This document shows, piece after piece, positions 18,625 to 28,314 of a stretch of DNA of 64,000 nt. Within the stretch, counting starts at the first letter, position 1, and every line of letters starts with the position of its first letter. The DNA comes from Paenibacillus phytohabitans (GTDB lineage: Bacteria; Bacillota; Bacilli; Paenibacillales; Paenibacillaceae), in contig NZ_WHOB01000020.1 in NCBI RefSeq assembly GCF_013141775.1, forward strand, positions 372,001 to 436,000, given 5' to 3'. The notes below the pieces were generated by a model. The model was not told the origin of the DNA. It did not search any database and worked only from the letters and a program-made list of their open reading frames with translations. A program made the position numbers and the translations under genes.

Positions 18625-20418
18625 CTACTCTATAGTCTCTGATTTCGGAAGCGTCACTGTCACCACGGTTCCTCCGCCGGTACGCGGTCCGTAGCTGATC
18701 CCGTAATCCGGGCCGAAATGCAGATGCACACGCTGATTGATATTGCGTATACCATATCCGCTGGCCGGGTTGGGGCTTTCATCATTCAGTACATGGTCAA
18801 TTGCCTTATAATCGACCTGCTTATAGCCGTTATCTTCAATGGTAATCAGAATCCTGTCATTCTGCAGAACGGAGGTGATGATGATTTCGCCGTCCTCATC
18901 CATATTTTTGACACCGTGAATAATGGCATTTTCGATTAACGGCTGCAGGGTGATCTTGGGAATCAGATTGCTTTTGGTTTCAGGGGCAATATTCCAGATG
19001 ACGGCGAACACATAGTCATACCGGTGCTGCTGCAGCTTGATATAGGCACTGGCATGCTCCAGCTCCTCCTCAAGCGTGATCAGCTCTCTCCCCCGGCTTA
19101 AGCTGATCTTCATCAGCTTGGATAATTCCTTGATCATTTCCGCGGATTCCACATTGCCCTCCAGCGAGCTTTTCCAATAAATACTCTCCAGGGTGTTGTA
19201 CAGTAAATGCGGATTGATCTGCTGGTAGAGCAGCTGTAGCTGGGCTTCCTTCTGCTTGATCTCCATCTGGTATTTGTACATAATCAGGCTGTTGAGCCTG
19301 CGGGCCATATCATAGGTAGAAGCGATCAGCACACTGACCTCATCATTGCTGCCTCTCCGGGGAGTCTCGGGAACGCGGTTGCCAGGCTCATACTTGCGCA
19401 CAAAAAAAGCCAGCTTCTGCAAAGGAGTCATCAGCGAACGCCAGAAGTAAGTGATAATGATCAGACCAAACAGCGCGTAAGCAACGGTTATGTATTGAAT
19501 GACACGTTTCATTTCGTTCTGCTGCTGCAGCAGCGCCTTGACCGGAACCTTATACACCAGCTTCTGCTCGAAGGCGTGATTGTTGTTGACTACATATATG
19601 AAGTCATCCGTGATGATATCCTCGGTCCCCTCCGGGTCACCGGCTTCAGAACCCTCAGGCAGCGCGATAACTTCCCCCGTTGAATTCGTAGTAGAGGCAA
19701 GCACGCGGTTGTTCATATCCGTCAAATAAATTTCTCCGTCCGGCAGGGAGATGGATTTCAGTGACTCTCCGATCTTCGATTCCATCTTGGTCACCACCAG
19801 CACGCCGATTGTGCCTGCACCTCTATAGATATTATTAACTGCCCTGACATACGTGAGCGTCTTCAGATCCTCGGCCTGCGGGCTCAGCTTCTCGGTGAAC
19901 ATCAGATAACCGTGGCCCTTCTGCTGCACCACCTGCTCGAACCAATAAGGCATTTCACCCTTGGAGAAAAAATAAACCCCCGCCTTCTTCACCTGCGGAA
20001 AATTGGGAGCGAAAAAGTAATAGTTGTCCGGATCATACACGTACAACGAATAGTAAATCCCGTCGCCCCGCTCGGCTCCCTGGGAGTAGCTGCCCAGCAG
20101 CTTTTCAATAGTTTCGTACCGTTCAACGCGTTCAAGCACCGGATCATCCCCGCTCATATTCAGCTGCTGCAGGATCGGATTCTGGATGACGGTCGTCGTT
20201 ATTTTGTTAACCGTATCAATGTCTCTGTTAATGATGGCGAAATTCTGCTTGTTCAGCTCCACATAGGCATTGGTCACATGGCGCTTGAGAATCTCTTCCG
20301 CCTTATAGTTGCCGTAGCTGTTCAGAATCAGGATGGGCGAGATCATAATCAGGAACAGCAGAATCAGCTGCTGCTTGACGTTCAGCTTAACGATAGGTTT
20401 AATAAGCATCGACAACAT
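18625..20418 (-). CDS. YesM-type sensor histidine kinase (system 2)
   Basis: The protein has 597 residues. The ATG at 20418 follows GGAGGTG with seven-base spacing. Membrane segments lie at about residues 16-33 and 308-326, with an extracellular sensor of about 270 residues between them. HAMP follows, then the kinase with H404 in QQINPHLLYNTLESIY, N-box LQPLIENAIIHG and glycine-rich GYGIRNINQR. It is the first gene of operon 2 and carries a cre-like site upstream. It probably senses an extracellular carbohydrate and signals to the adjacent AraC-type regulator. Confidence 0.92.
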   Translation of the reverse strand: MLSMLIKPIVKLNVKQQLILLFLIMISPILILNSYGNYKAEEILKRHVTNAYVELNKQNFAIINRDIDTVNKITTTVIQNPILQQLNMSGDDPVLERVERYETIEKLLGSYSQGAERGDGIYYSLYVYDPDNYYFFAPNFPQVKKAGVYFFSKGEMPYWFEQVVQQKGHGYLMFTEKLSPQAEDLKTLTYVRAVNNIYRGAGTIGVLVVTKMESKIGESLKSISLPDGEIYLTDMNNRVLASTTNSTGEVIALPEGSEAGDPEGTEDIITDDFIYVVNNNHAFEQKLVYKVPVKALLQQQNEMKRVIQYITVAYALFGLIIITYFWRSLMTPLQKLAFFVRKYEPGNRVPETPRRGSNDEVSVLIASTYDMARRLNSLIMYKYQMEIKQKEAQLQLLYQQINPHLLYNTLESIYWKSSLEGNVESAEMIKELSKLMKISLSRGRELITLEEELEHASAYIKLQQHRYDYVFAVIWNIAPETKSNLIPKITLQPLIENAIIHGVKNMDEDGEIIITSVLQNDRILITIEDNGYKQVDYKAIDHVLNDESPNPASGYGIRNINQRVHLHFGPDYGISYGPRTGGGTVVTVTLPKSETIE

Positions 20419-20454
20419 CTGGATACACCTCCAGTTTCAATAATATAACAAACC

Positions 20455-20468
20455 TACAAACGCTTACA
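20455..20468. promoter_or_regulatory. cre-like site upstream of sugar operon 2
   Basis: TACAAACGCTTACA reads TGTAAGCGTTTGTA on the minus strand, one mismatch from the cre consensus. It is 37-50 bases upstream of the YesM start, where it could overlap the promoter and allow CcpA repression in rich carbon. Confidence 0.45.
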
Positions 20469-20531
20469 TAGGTTTATTTCAAAGTTCTTTATGTTCATTT
20501 GTATGGAGTTTCAACATTATTATATTTAAAC

Positions 20532-20574
20532 AAAAACCAGCCATAACACGAAGCTACCGTGTCAGACTGGTTTT
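20532..20574 (-). terminator. Terminator of the six-gene GH65-hydrolase run
   Basis: AAAACCAG (20533-20540) pairs with CTGGTTTT (20567-20574), with an inner ACACG / CGTGT stem. T-rich sequence follows on the minus strand, and weaker T-rich sequence on the plus strand. Confidence 0.75.
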
Positions 20575-20581
20575 ATCACAA

Positions 20582-21544
20582 TCATTCTCTATCCGGTTCG
20601 TTCTCAATCGTTCTCAAAAAAGCAAGCACAGCAACAATCATCTGCTCCAGCCCCCGTTGTTCAATCGGAAAATGGCCGGCGCCTTCTAAACTCACATATT
20701 CTTTTCTGCTTTTGAGATTATCATAAAACGGTTTACTGAAGCGGTAAGGAGTCATAGGGTCTAATTGAGGATGAACGAGCAATACCGGGCAAACCTCAAA
20801 GTTCTCAGGTTTAATCACCGGTTTCATATTTAAGAACGTTCTTAGTAAGCGTAAGGGAATAGATGTGCCTGCCGCAAGAGGATCGTTCATAATGAGTCTG
20901 GTCAGTTCAGCGTTGTTCGTGATCCATTTCATCCGGGATACTTTATTCACAGAGATCTGCAAGGAGTCTAATAGGGAAGGGAATTGATTCATACACCATC
21001 CCCCTAACCGGCTAATGAGTTTGTTAGGAGCTAACTGATCACGAACTTTTGAATCACTCGTATCCACAAATGTTGTTGCAATTAACCCTTTGACCCGTTT
21101 ACTTTGTACAGCAGTGTGATAAGCTAACATGCCTCCAATACTGGAGCCCAGCAGAATGATAGGCTTGCCGTCCCGTTTCAGCTCTTGATCGATCAATTCA
21201 TTAAGGATGTCAATCCAGAGCTGATAATCCAATGATTCCGCTGAATCGGTATAGCTTAGACCATAAGGCGGCAGATCCGGCGACACTACTTCATAACCAT
21301 AAGCTTGCAGCATTCGTGCATAAGGAGCGAGCAACCTGCCGTTACCGCCAGCTCCATGAATGAAAATAATTTTCAATTGTGCATCAGGAGCAGGCATACG
21401 ATCCAGGTGAATATGAGCATTATTCCAGGTCATCCACTCTTCTGTGGGTAAGTGGTTTTCATTGATCTGCATGTCATCAGGGAAAAACTTTTGATATTGC
21501 TTCCAATAGGTCACCGATTGATTATAGGAAGAGTCCTTGTTCAT
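20582..21544 (-). CDS. Alpha/beta-hydrolase fold protein
   Basis: The protein has 320 residues. The oxyanion region is IIFIHGAGGNGRLLAPYARML, the nucleophile elbow is LLGSSIGGMLAY (serine in GSSIGG), and the C-terminal catalytic histidine is in EGAGHFPIEQ, close to the family's usual place. An acid partner is likely in PQLDPMTPY. No signal peptide is visible, so it acts in the cytoplasm. The substrate is unknown; lipase or lysophospholipase-like activity is the nearest general guess. It is the last gene of a six-gene run, 18 bases after the acetyltransferase gene, with AGAGAGG before the ATG. Confidence 0.8.
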   Translation of the reverse strand: MNKDSSYNQSVTYWKQYQKFFPDDMQINENHLPTEEWMTWNNAHIHLDRMPAPDAQLKIIFIHGAGGNGRLLAPYARMLQAYGYEVVSPDLPPYGLSYTDSAESLDYQLWIDILNELIDQELKRDGKPIILLGSSIGGMLAYHTAVQSKRVKGLIATTFVDTSDSKVRDQLAPNKLISRLGGWCMNQFPSLLDSLQISVNKVSRMKWITNNAELTRLIMNDPLAAGTSIPLRLLRTFLNMKPVIKPENFEVCPVLLVHPQLDPMTPYRFSKPFYDNLKSRKEYVSLEGAGHFPIEQRGLEQMIVAVLAFLRTIENEPDRE

Positions 21545-21562
21545 AAATATGCCGTTCCTCTC

Positions 21563-22072
21563 TTAGGGGACCGGAATTTCTTTTTCCATAATAAAATCAT
21601 CCATGACGAATCCATGCCCGATATCCGCTTTTTGTTCCCTTAGGGTCCGAAAGCCTTTTCTCTTATAGACTGCAATACTGGATTCATTATCACGATTGAC
21701 CGTTAGCCAAATATGAGTCAGGTTTCGCTCTTGGCACAGCTTCTCCAGGAAGGCCAATGCCTGGCTGGCATAGCTGCGACCCCTGTACTCCTTGCCTATA
21801 TAAAACTTGCTCAAGAAGAGCTTTCCATCCTCTTGTCTGGCCGACATATAACCGGCTGTGGAGCCTTCACCGTTATGGATTAAGTAATATTCATAACCCT
21901 GATGATGGATCTGATCCGTAATCGCCGGAACCGATTGGAACTTTCCAAGCATATAATCGATCTGCTCGGCAGTGATAAGGGAGACATAATGTTCTCGCCA
22001 TATTTCTGCCGCCAATCGGGCAACCTCAGCGGTTTCTTCCGGTGTATGCACATGTGGAAATCTAAGCTTCAT
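21563..22072 (-). CDS. GNAT-family N-acetyltransferase
   Basis: The protein has 169 residues. The acetyl-CoA binding motif is LSKFYIGKEYRGRSYASQAL, with R-G-R-S-Y-A in the place of the consensus R-x-x-G-x-A, followed by the C-terminal IWLTVNRDNESSIAVYKRKGF typical of RimI-like enzymes. It transfers an acetyl group from acetyl-CoA to an amine substrate that cannot be named. AAGGAGGTACATATT precedes the ATG. It lies between two hydrolase genes with 40- and 18-base gaps. Confidence 0.85.
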   Translation of the reverse strand: MKLRFPHVHTPEETAEVARLAAEIWREHYVSLITAEQIDYMLGKFQSVPAITDQIHHQGYEYYLIHNGEGSTAGYMSARQEDGKLFLSKFYIGKEYRGRSYASQALAFLEKLCQERNLTHIWLTVNRDNESSIAVYKRKGFRTLREQKADIGHGFVMDDFIMEKEIPVP

Positions 22073-22112
22073 AATATGTACCTCCTTAGGGCGCGGACAT
22101 AGAAGCAGAAGC

Positions 22113-22913
22113 TCACGCTTTGGTATAGCCGTTCAATTCCAGCCAGGAGGCACAGGCATCGGTCCACGTCCGTGTATGCGGCTCATCGGCTCCTAAACCA
22201 ATTCCGTGTATCCCATGTGCATAAATGTGAAGATCGAACGGAATATGATGGCGGCTCAGTGCTCCTGCGAACAGCAGGCTGTTCTCGAGCGGAACGGAGG
22301 CGTCATCCGAGGTATGCCAGAGGAACGTTGGCGGAGTCTCCGCTGTTACTTGGCGTTCGCTGCTTAGACGTTGAGCCAATTCCTCATCGGGGCTCTCGCC
22401 CAGCAGGTTGGTCTTCGAGCCCTGATGCGTTACCCCTTCGGTCATGGAAATGACCGGGTAGCATAGAATCAGCCGGTCCGGCCGGCTGGAAAGCCGTTCG
22501 AGCGGCTCCTGATGATCCGGATTTCCGAGATCATACAGGACACCGGATGAAGAAGCTAGATGTCCACCGGCGGAGAAGCCCAGAATGGCCAGCCGGTCCG
22601 GATCAATTCCGAATTCATCTGCCCGGAAGCGGATCGTGCGCAGCGCTCTTTGCGCATCCTGCAGCGCACTCGGGTATTTATAAGGTGCAACACGGTAGCG
22701 CAGCACAAACGCTGAAATTCCGAGTGTATTCAACCATTCTGCAACCGGCCGTCCCTCGTGATCGGCACGCATCGCATAGCCGCCTCCCGGACAAATCACA
22801 ACAGCGGCATTCTGCTTGCCTTCAACTAAATAAGGTGTAATCGCGGGCTGGTCCTCATCACTGGTTCCCAGCGCTCCAGGCGCACCCTCAGGCCATAGCA
22901 ATAACGTTTCCAT
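22113..22913 (-). CDS. Alpha/beta hydrolase, acetyl-esterase/BD-FAE type
   Basis: Three consecutive ATG codons (22919, 22916, 22913) follow GAGGG. Only the third has adequate spacing, so the likely protein has 266 residues and begins METLLLWPEG. The oxyanion motif is VICPGGGYAMRADHEG, the nucleophile elbow is LGFSAGGHLASS, and the catalytic histidine is probably in HIYAHGIHGIGLG. This subgroup includes esterases that deacetylate sugars or xylan and feruloyl esterases. No signal peptide is present. It lies 79 bases after beta-phosphoglucomutase, so a role in deacetylating an imported oligosaccharide is plausible but not shown. Confidence 0.82.
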   Translation of the reverse strand: METLLLWPEGAPGALGTSDEDQPAITPYLVEGKQNAAVVICPGGGYAMRADHEGRPVAEWLNTLGISAFVLRYRVAPYKYPSALQDAQRALRTIRFRADEFGIDPDRLAILGFSAGGHLASSSGVLYDLGNPDHQEPLERLSSRPDRLILCYPVISMTEGVTHQGSKTNLLGESPDEELAQRLSSERQVTAETPPTFLWHTSDDASVPLENSLLFAGALSRHHIPFDLHIYAHGIHGIGLGADEPHTRTWTDACASWLELNGYTKA

Positions 22914-22992
22914 CATCATCCCTCAAGCTTTCCTTCTATAATAGAATAGGTAGTAGAGGAAATAAGTTCCTCTAGGCAATTCTATCAAGGTC

Positions 22993-23622
22993 TTACAGTT
23001 CATGCAATCCGGATACTACCAGATCTGCCTCCTTCAGCACTTCCCGTTTCCCGATGCCAACGACCTGCATTCCCGCAGCTTTCCCGGCGGCTACACCGGC
23101 CTCGGCATCCTCGAATACCACGCAGTCCTGCGGCTGCAGGCCCAGTTCCCAGCAAGCAGTCTGAAACACTTCCGGGTCCGGCTTTGCCCGGGACACCTTA
23201 TTGCCGTCAACAACGGCATCGAACAGCCCTGCAATATTCAGCTTATCCAGTATAAATACGGCATTCTTACTGGCTGAACCGAGGGCAACCCCTACACCGC
23301 GCATTCTAAGACCGCTGAGGTATGCCTTGACACCAGGCAGCAGCTCCGATTCATCCAGTCCGGAGATGTATTCCACGTAAAGGCGGTTTTTCTTATCTGC
23401 CATGACAAGCTTCTCCGCTTCACTGAATTCCAGCCCGCCAATCTCCAGCAGGATATCCAGTGATCTCATCCGGCTTACACCTTTGAGCCGTTCATTATGC
23501 TCTTCCGTGAACTGGAATCCAAGCTCTTCTGCCAGCGAGCGCCACGCAAGATAGTGATATTTGGCCGTATCTACAATTACACCATCCAGATCAAAAATCG
23601 CACCTTTCATATGCTCCAGCAT
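22993..23622 (-). CDS. pgmB: Beta-phosphoglucomutase (HAD superfamily)
   Basis: The protein has 209 residues. The HAD motifs are all present: the nucleophile and general acid D11-x-D13 in FDLDGVIVDT, the serine motif LGSASKNA, the lysine motif KPDPEVF and the acidic motif FEDAEAG. The cap-domain sequence GVSRMRSLDILL is characteristic of beta-phosphoglucomutase rather than other HAD enzymes. It isomerises beta-glucose-1-phosphate to glucose-6-phosphate. It lies directly behind two GH65 phosphorylase genes that would produce beta-glucose-1-phosphate. AAGGAGG lies 11 bases before the start. Confidence 0.94.
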   Translation of the reverse strand: MLEHMKGAIFDLDGVIVDTAKYHYLAWRSLAEELGFQFTEEHNERLKGVSRMRSLDILLEIGGLEFSEAEKLVMADKKNRLYVEYISGLDESELLPGVKAYLSGLRMRGVGVALGSASKNAVFILDKLNIAGLFDAVVDGNKVSRAKPDPEVFQTACWELGLQPQDCVVFEDAEAGVAAGKAAGMQVVGIGKREVLKEADLVVSGLHEL

Positions 23623-23671
23623 CTGTTATATGTCCTCCTTATTGCTTCTTGTTTGCTTATACAAGCTGAGT

Positions 23672-26011
23672 TTAAGACTTCTGCGTAAATCTGCCCTGCA
23701 TTTCAGATGATATTTGAAGTTCAGCCTCTTGCGCTTTACCTTGGGCCCGCAGCCGCAGCTGTATACCCGGACCGCACAGCTCCGGTTCGCCGCCGAAGCC
23801 GGCGAATGCTACAGCTTCGCTGTTGTCCGGCGCTGCGGTAACGGTGATCTCTTCCCGGCTGATCTGCAGCCGGAAGCTGTCTCCGCGCAGCACAACCGGC
23901 AGCTCCACAGCTTTCCACGCCTTCGGCAGCGCCGGATTCATCACAGCAGTTATGCCATCAAACTGCAGACCTGCGAAGCCAAGTACCGCCGCCATCCATG
24001 CACCGCCGTTCGCAGCCGGATGGGTTCCGCCGATATAGAGATCGCCGACATACTGCTTCGATTCCCCGGTGAGATCTACAGTGGCAGTGCGCATGAAATA
24101 CGGATATCCCCAGTCAGGCAAGCCGATATCGGCAGCGACAAGTGCGTAGATGCACGGGCTAAGGCTGGAACCATGCTCGGTTCGCGGCTCATAGAATTCC
24201 CAGTTGGCCTGCTTCACTTCCTTACTGAATTTGCCCTTGAACAGGTTCAGCATCAGCACGACATCAGCCTGCTTCAGTATTCTTGTGGTGGTGGCCAGCC
24301 CGTTGCCTCCACCCCAGTATTCATGTTTGTTGATCACCCGTGATTTCAGCTCAGCCAGCGCAACCTCTTCCAGCTTCAGATAGCGGTCGAACTGTTCAAT
24401 AACTAGGGTCTCCGGGTCCGGCTGCGGAACATAGAAATGCTCCAGCATATCTGTGAACTCAGCCAGGAACGGCCCGTGAGCAAACTGCCCTGCCAGCTCC
24501 GCATACACAGCCGGATATTTGTCCTGCAGCAGACCCGCTGTCCGCAGTGCAATTTCCAGTGTCTCCTGCACCAGAGCATTGGTGAACGCATTATTGTTGA
24601 TCCGCTCATGATATTCATCCGGTCCGGTAACATCCAGAATCTCATAACGTTTCTTCACCGGATTGTAATAAGCATACGAGTACAAGAAGCGTGCGCACTC
24701 CCAGATGACTTCAGCCCCGCCGTCCGCAAGCATACTGTCATCTCCGGTGAACTGGATATACTGCCAGATCCCGTGCACCACATCTGCACTGATATGCACC
24801 TGCTTATCCCGGAAATAGGTCCGCATCGGCCGTCCGGTAAACACATCATTCACATTGAATAGCGTGCAGGCGTCATCTCCCGAATCCTGGCTCTCCCAGG
24901 CATAAAAAGCACCCAGATACCCATACTCAGCAGCCTTACGGCGGGCACCGTCCAGTGTATGGATGCGGTACATCATCAGATTGCGGGCAATACCGGGATC
25001 ACTATGCAGGAAGAACGGCAGCATGAACATTTCCGTATCCCAGAACACAGCCCCTTTATAGACTTGGCCGGATAGTCCGCGTGCAGGAATGGATACTTTC
25101 TCAGACAACGTTGGCGCAATAATCAGCAGCTGATAAATGCTGTACCGGAGAGCAAACTGCGCATCATCATCTCCTTCGATCACCACATCGCTGCTTAACC
25201 ACCGCTCTTCCCATTTCCGGCAATGGGCTGCCAGCAGCTCTGCATAACCTGCCTCAGCCGCAGCCCTGACTGTTCGTACCGCCTGTACAGCAGGTTCCCC
25301 CTCCATGTCCAACCCAGTGAACACGGCCACATATTTGTACCATTCATAGGTCTCTCCAGCCTTGGCGTCAAAAGAAACCGTCCGGAGCGCTCCCTCCCCA
25401 TGGATACGCTGCTCCGCAAACGCGAAATCCGCCTGCTCAGCAACCGCCACCGGCAGCTGTAGTTCACCGGTAACAGCCGTTGCCAGGAGCACGCCTTCCT
25501 TCAGCTGATTCCGCTGCTCAAACAGATGGGGGCCATTGATATCCCAGACCTCACCGTCAATCCCTGTCTCAATCTCTATCCGGCAATCCACCGTACTATG
25601 AATTGTCCATTTACCGGCCAGCACATGCAGCTGATCCATGCTGACGAACCGCTCCGCTGTGAGGGTCACCTGCCCGCCGTCCCGGATACTGAATACCGTC
25701 TCCCGCCGGTGGACTGCTGCGCGGAGTTCCAGGCTCTGTAGATGAGCCAGCGGCTCCGTCTCCAGAACGCTAAGCACTTTCCCGTCACAGCTGACCACAG
25801 TGAACATACCGTTCGGGGCATTCACCGGCTCGCGCCATTTGTCTCCCGCTCTGTCGTATACCCCGGCCAAGGTAACCGCCGTGAGCTGCTCCTTGCCGAA
25901 CTCCTCGAGCACACCCCGGAAGCCCATGTACCCGTTACCGGTCATATATTTATTCCCGTTGGTCGTAATTCTGCCAGGTTCGAAGCTGCGTTCGCTTACG
26001 GTCCAGTTCAT
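23672..26011 (-). CDS. Glycoside hydrolase family 65 phosphorylase (second in operon)
   Basis: The protein has 779 residues. The family layout is visible: an N-terminal beta-sandwich, the (alpha/alpha)6 barrel with FWDTEMFMLPFFL, the catalytic acid in VTGPDEYHERINNN, and the phosphate-binding HGSS in RTEHGSSLSPCIY, then the C-terminal beta-sheet. GH65 enzymes phosphorolyse alpha-linked disaccharides such as maltose, trehalose, kojibiose or nigerose with inversion, giving beta-glucose-1-phosphate. The exact disaccharide is not clear. Its ATG overlaps the upstream GH65 stop by one base. It differs from its neighbour across most of its length, so this is not a recent duplication. Confidence 0.93.
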   Translation of the reverse strand: MNWTVSERSFEPGRITTNGNKYMTGNGYMGFRGVLEEFGKEQLTAVTLAGVYDRAGDKWREPVNAPNGMFTVVSCDGKVLSVLETEPLAHLQSLELRAAVHRRETVFSIRDGGQVTLTAERFVSMDQLHVLAGKWTIHSTVDCRIEIETGIDGEVWDINGPHLFEQRNQLKEGVLLATAVTGELQLPVAVAEQADFAFAEQRIHGEGALRTVSFDAKAGETYEWYKYVAVFTGLDMEGEPAVQAVRTVRAAAEAGYAELLAAHCRKWEERWLSSDVVIEGDDDAQFALRYSIYQLLIIAPTLSEKVSIPARGLSGQVYKGAVFWDTEMFMLPFFLHSDPGIARNLMMYRIHTLDGARRKAAEYGYLGAFYAWESQDSGDDACTLFNVNDVFTGRPMRTYFRDKQVHISADVVHGIWQYIQFTGDDSMLADGGAEVIWECARFLYSYAYYNPVKKRYEILDVTGPDEYHERINNNAFTNALVQETLEIALRTAGLLQDKYPAVYAELAGQFAHGPFLAEFTDMLEHFYVPQPDPETLVIEQFDRYLKLEEVALAELKSRVINKHEYWGGGNGLATTTRILKQADVVLMLNLFKGKFSKEVKQANWEFYEPRTEHGSSLSPCIYALVAADIGLPDWGYPYFMRTATVDLTGESKQYVGDLYIGGTHPAANGGAWMAAVLGFAGLQFDGITAVMNPALPKAWKAVELPVVLRGDSFRLQISREEITVTAAPDNSEAVAFAGFGGEPELCGPGIQLRLRAQGKAQEAELQISSEMQGRFTQKS

Positions 26012-28314
26012 TATGCCATCATCCCTTCACCGAGCGGAAGCTTCGTACCAGCAGCATCCACTAGAACCGTCTGACCATAAATAGTAACCTCAGTGCTTCC
26101 ACCCTCTATGGCTCTGAAGCTGACCGAATCTTTGTTCACAATAATTCCGAGCAGCACGCCCTCATACCTCACCTGGAAGCTATAGGAGGTCCAGCGCTGC
26201 GGCAGTGTAGGCTGGAAGGACAGACGGGCACCATCAGAACGCATGCCGCCGAAGCCGTACACAATGTTCATCCAGGCTGCTGCAATCGATGTTGTATGCA
26301 ATCCTTCTCTGGTATTGCGGTTGTAGTTATCCAGATCCAGCCGGGTAGCGAACTCGAAGAAATGATAAGCTTCCTCATGTTTGCCGACTTCACTGGCCAG
26401 AATGGAATGAATGGACGGCGAGAGTGAGGATTCATGGATACATCTGGATTCGTAGTATTCATAATTCGCAAGCTTGGCATCTCTGGAGAACTGCCCGTTA
26501 TATAAGAACATGAACATCAGCACATCCGGCTGCTTGATCATGTCATAGCGGTACAGGCGGTCATACGACCAATTCGAGTAGAGCGGGAATTCGGTCACCG
26601 GAATCGAGTGAATATCGATATGAGGCATATCAAAAAATCCGTCATGCTCCTCATACACCCCGCTCTCCGTATCCAGCGGAATCTTCATATGCTCGCGTTT
26701 GTTGTCCCAATCGGCCAATTCCTCTTCGCGGAGCTCCGTTTTGGCAACAACGTCCGCATATGCTTCAGGTGTCTTCACCTTCATCTCGGCAATAGTTTCG
26801 AGCGTGAATTCAAATAATTTCTTAGCCATCAGATTGATATAGCAGTTATTGTTGACCATCAGCTGAAATTCGTCAGGTCCCATTACGCCGAAATAACCGT
26901 ATTCCCCGCTGCGCTGACCCCACTGGCCGCGGGTCGCATAGAAGCGGCTGATCTGAATCAGCATCTCGGCGCCCTTACTGTAGAGGAATTCCCGGTCACC
27001 TGTATTCTTCACATAATGCCAGATGCCGTAGGAAACGGCTGTTCCGACATGCAGCTGAAGGTTAGAGTGCTGCCACAGATCACAGCTCTCAGTCCCGTCA
27101 ATCGTAGCAATGGGATAAAAAGCGCCTTGGCAATCCACATCCTTCCCGCGCTGCATGGCTTCCGGCAGTGTCTTATAGCGGAACTCCAGCAGGCTGCGGG
27201 CAGCCTTCGGATTATTGAACATATAGAACGGCAGGCAGTAGGATTCCGTATCCCAGAAGGCCAGACCGCGGTATGCTTCACCTGTCAGCCCTTTGGCACC
27301 GATATTATAGCCCGGATGATCTCCATGATAGGTCTGATACAGCTGGAAAATGCAGAACCGGATTCCCTGCTGGTTCTCGGGATCGCCTTCAATAGTGATA
27401 TCGCTGGTTGCCCAGATACCGCTCCAGTAAGAAGCTTGGTCAGCAAACACCTGTTGCTCTTCCAGGCCGCTTACCCCTGCTGCAAGCTCCATACCTTCAG
27501 CCCAGAGGCTATCCGCCGTACGGGAAGCTTCGTTGTCCGCCGCATTCACGACGAGCTTGGTGAAGGAAGCCGGCTCTCCTTGAGACAGTTCAAGCGAGAA
27601 TTTCCGTCCGATGAACCGGTCACGCTCCACAAGCTCTGTATTTAAAGGCTGGGAGGACTGAAGCATAAACCCGGAGAACAGTTTGTTCCCGGTTGTCAGC
27701 GTACTTCCCAGAATAGCTGTAACCGCTCCTTCGTCTCCGCTGCGCAGCTGCTTCCACATGCTCTGGCCGTGTTCTTCGTGGATCATGTTGAAATCAAGAC
27801 CTGTACAGATATCTACACTCCCCGTGAAGTTAAGCGGCTCAAAGGTGATCTGCTGCAGACCCAGATGAGACAATGTCATACTTACCAGGCGCGTGAAGCT
27901 GATCTGCAGCTGTTTGCCGTCCGGCAGATGCCAGATGAATTCCCTCCGGTATGTCCCGGTACGGAAATCCAGTCTGCGGGAGTAATTCGTAACCTTGCTA
28001 TGAGCCAGATCGAGCTGTGAGCCATTAACGGATATCCGGGTATACAGCCAGTCCACCGCATTTACCATATAACGTAATGACCGGATAATACCCTTATAAT
28101 GGTTGCCGACATCCATCTGCTCGTTTAGCCCATTCAAGTAACTGCCAGGCAGTGAATCTCCGCTGTACCCTTCTTCGGCATACCCCCGCACGCCCATATA
28201 CTCATTGCCCAGTGAAAAGATGGATTCCGAGGTCCGGTTACGCTCCGGATCAAAGCCCTCTTCTATAATCGCCCACGGATCGACCTTCAGATATTTGTCC
28301 GCTACTTTTGCCAT
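26011..28314 (-). CDS. Glycoside hydrolase family 65 phosphorylase (first in operon)
   Basis: The protein has 767 residues. GH65 features are the N-terminal SESIFSLGNEYMGVRGY, FWDTESYCLPFYM in the barrel, the catalytic acid in VMGPDEFQLMVNNN and the phosphate site CIHESSLSPSIHSIL. It is a cytoplasmic inverting disaccharide phosphorylase. Compared with the following paralogue, the acid motif reads GPDEF rather than GPDEY and the phosphate loop HESS rather than HGSS, which suggests different substrates. AAGGAGAAATCAAAT precedes the ATG. It is the first of six same-strand genes with gaps under 80 bases. Confidence 0.93.
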   Translation of the reverse strand: MAKVADKYLKVDPWAIIEEGFDPERNRTSESIFSLGNEYMGVRGYAEEGYSGDSLPGSYLNGLNEQMDVGNHYKGIIRSLRYMVNAVDWLYTRISVNGSQLDLAHSKVTNYSRRLDFRTGTYRREFIWHLPDGKQLQISFTRLVSMTLSHLGLQQITFEPLNFTGSVDICTGLDFNMIHEEHGQSMWKQLRSGDEGAVTAILGSTLTTGNKLFSGFMLQSSQPLNTELVERDRFIGRKFSLELSQGEPASFTKLVVNAADNEASRTADSLWAEGMELAAGVSGLEEQQVFADQASYWSGIWATSDITIEGDPENQQGIRFCIFQLYQTYHGDHPGYNIGAKGLTGEAYRGLAFWDTESYCLPFYMFNNPKAARSLLEFRYKTLPEAMQRGKDVDCQGAFYPIATIDGTESCDLWQHSNLQLHVGTAVSYGIWHYVKNTGDREFLYSKGAEMLIQISRFYATRGQWGQRSGEYGYFGVMGPDEFQLMVNNNCYINLMAKKLFEFTLETIAEMKVKTPEAYADVVAKTELREEELADWDNKREHMKIPLDTESGVYEEHDGFFDMPHIDIHSIPVTEFPLYSNWSYDRLYRYDMIKQPDVLMFMFLYNGQFSRDAKLANYEYYESRCIHESSLSPSIHSILASEVGKHEEAYHFFEFATRLDLDNYNRNTREGLHTTSIAAAWMNIVYGFGGMRSDGARLSFQPTLPQRWTSYSFQVRYEGVLLGIIVNKDSVSFRAIEGGSTEVTIYGQTVLVDAAGTKLPLGEGMMA

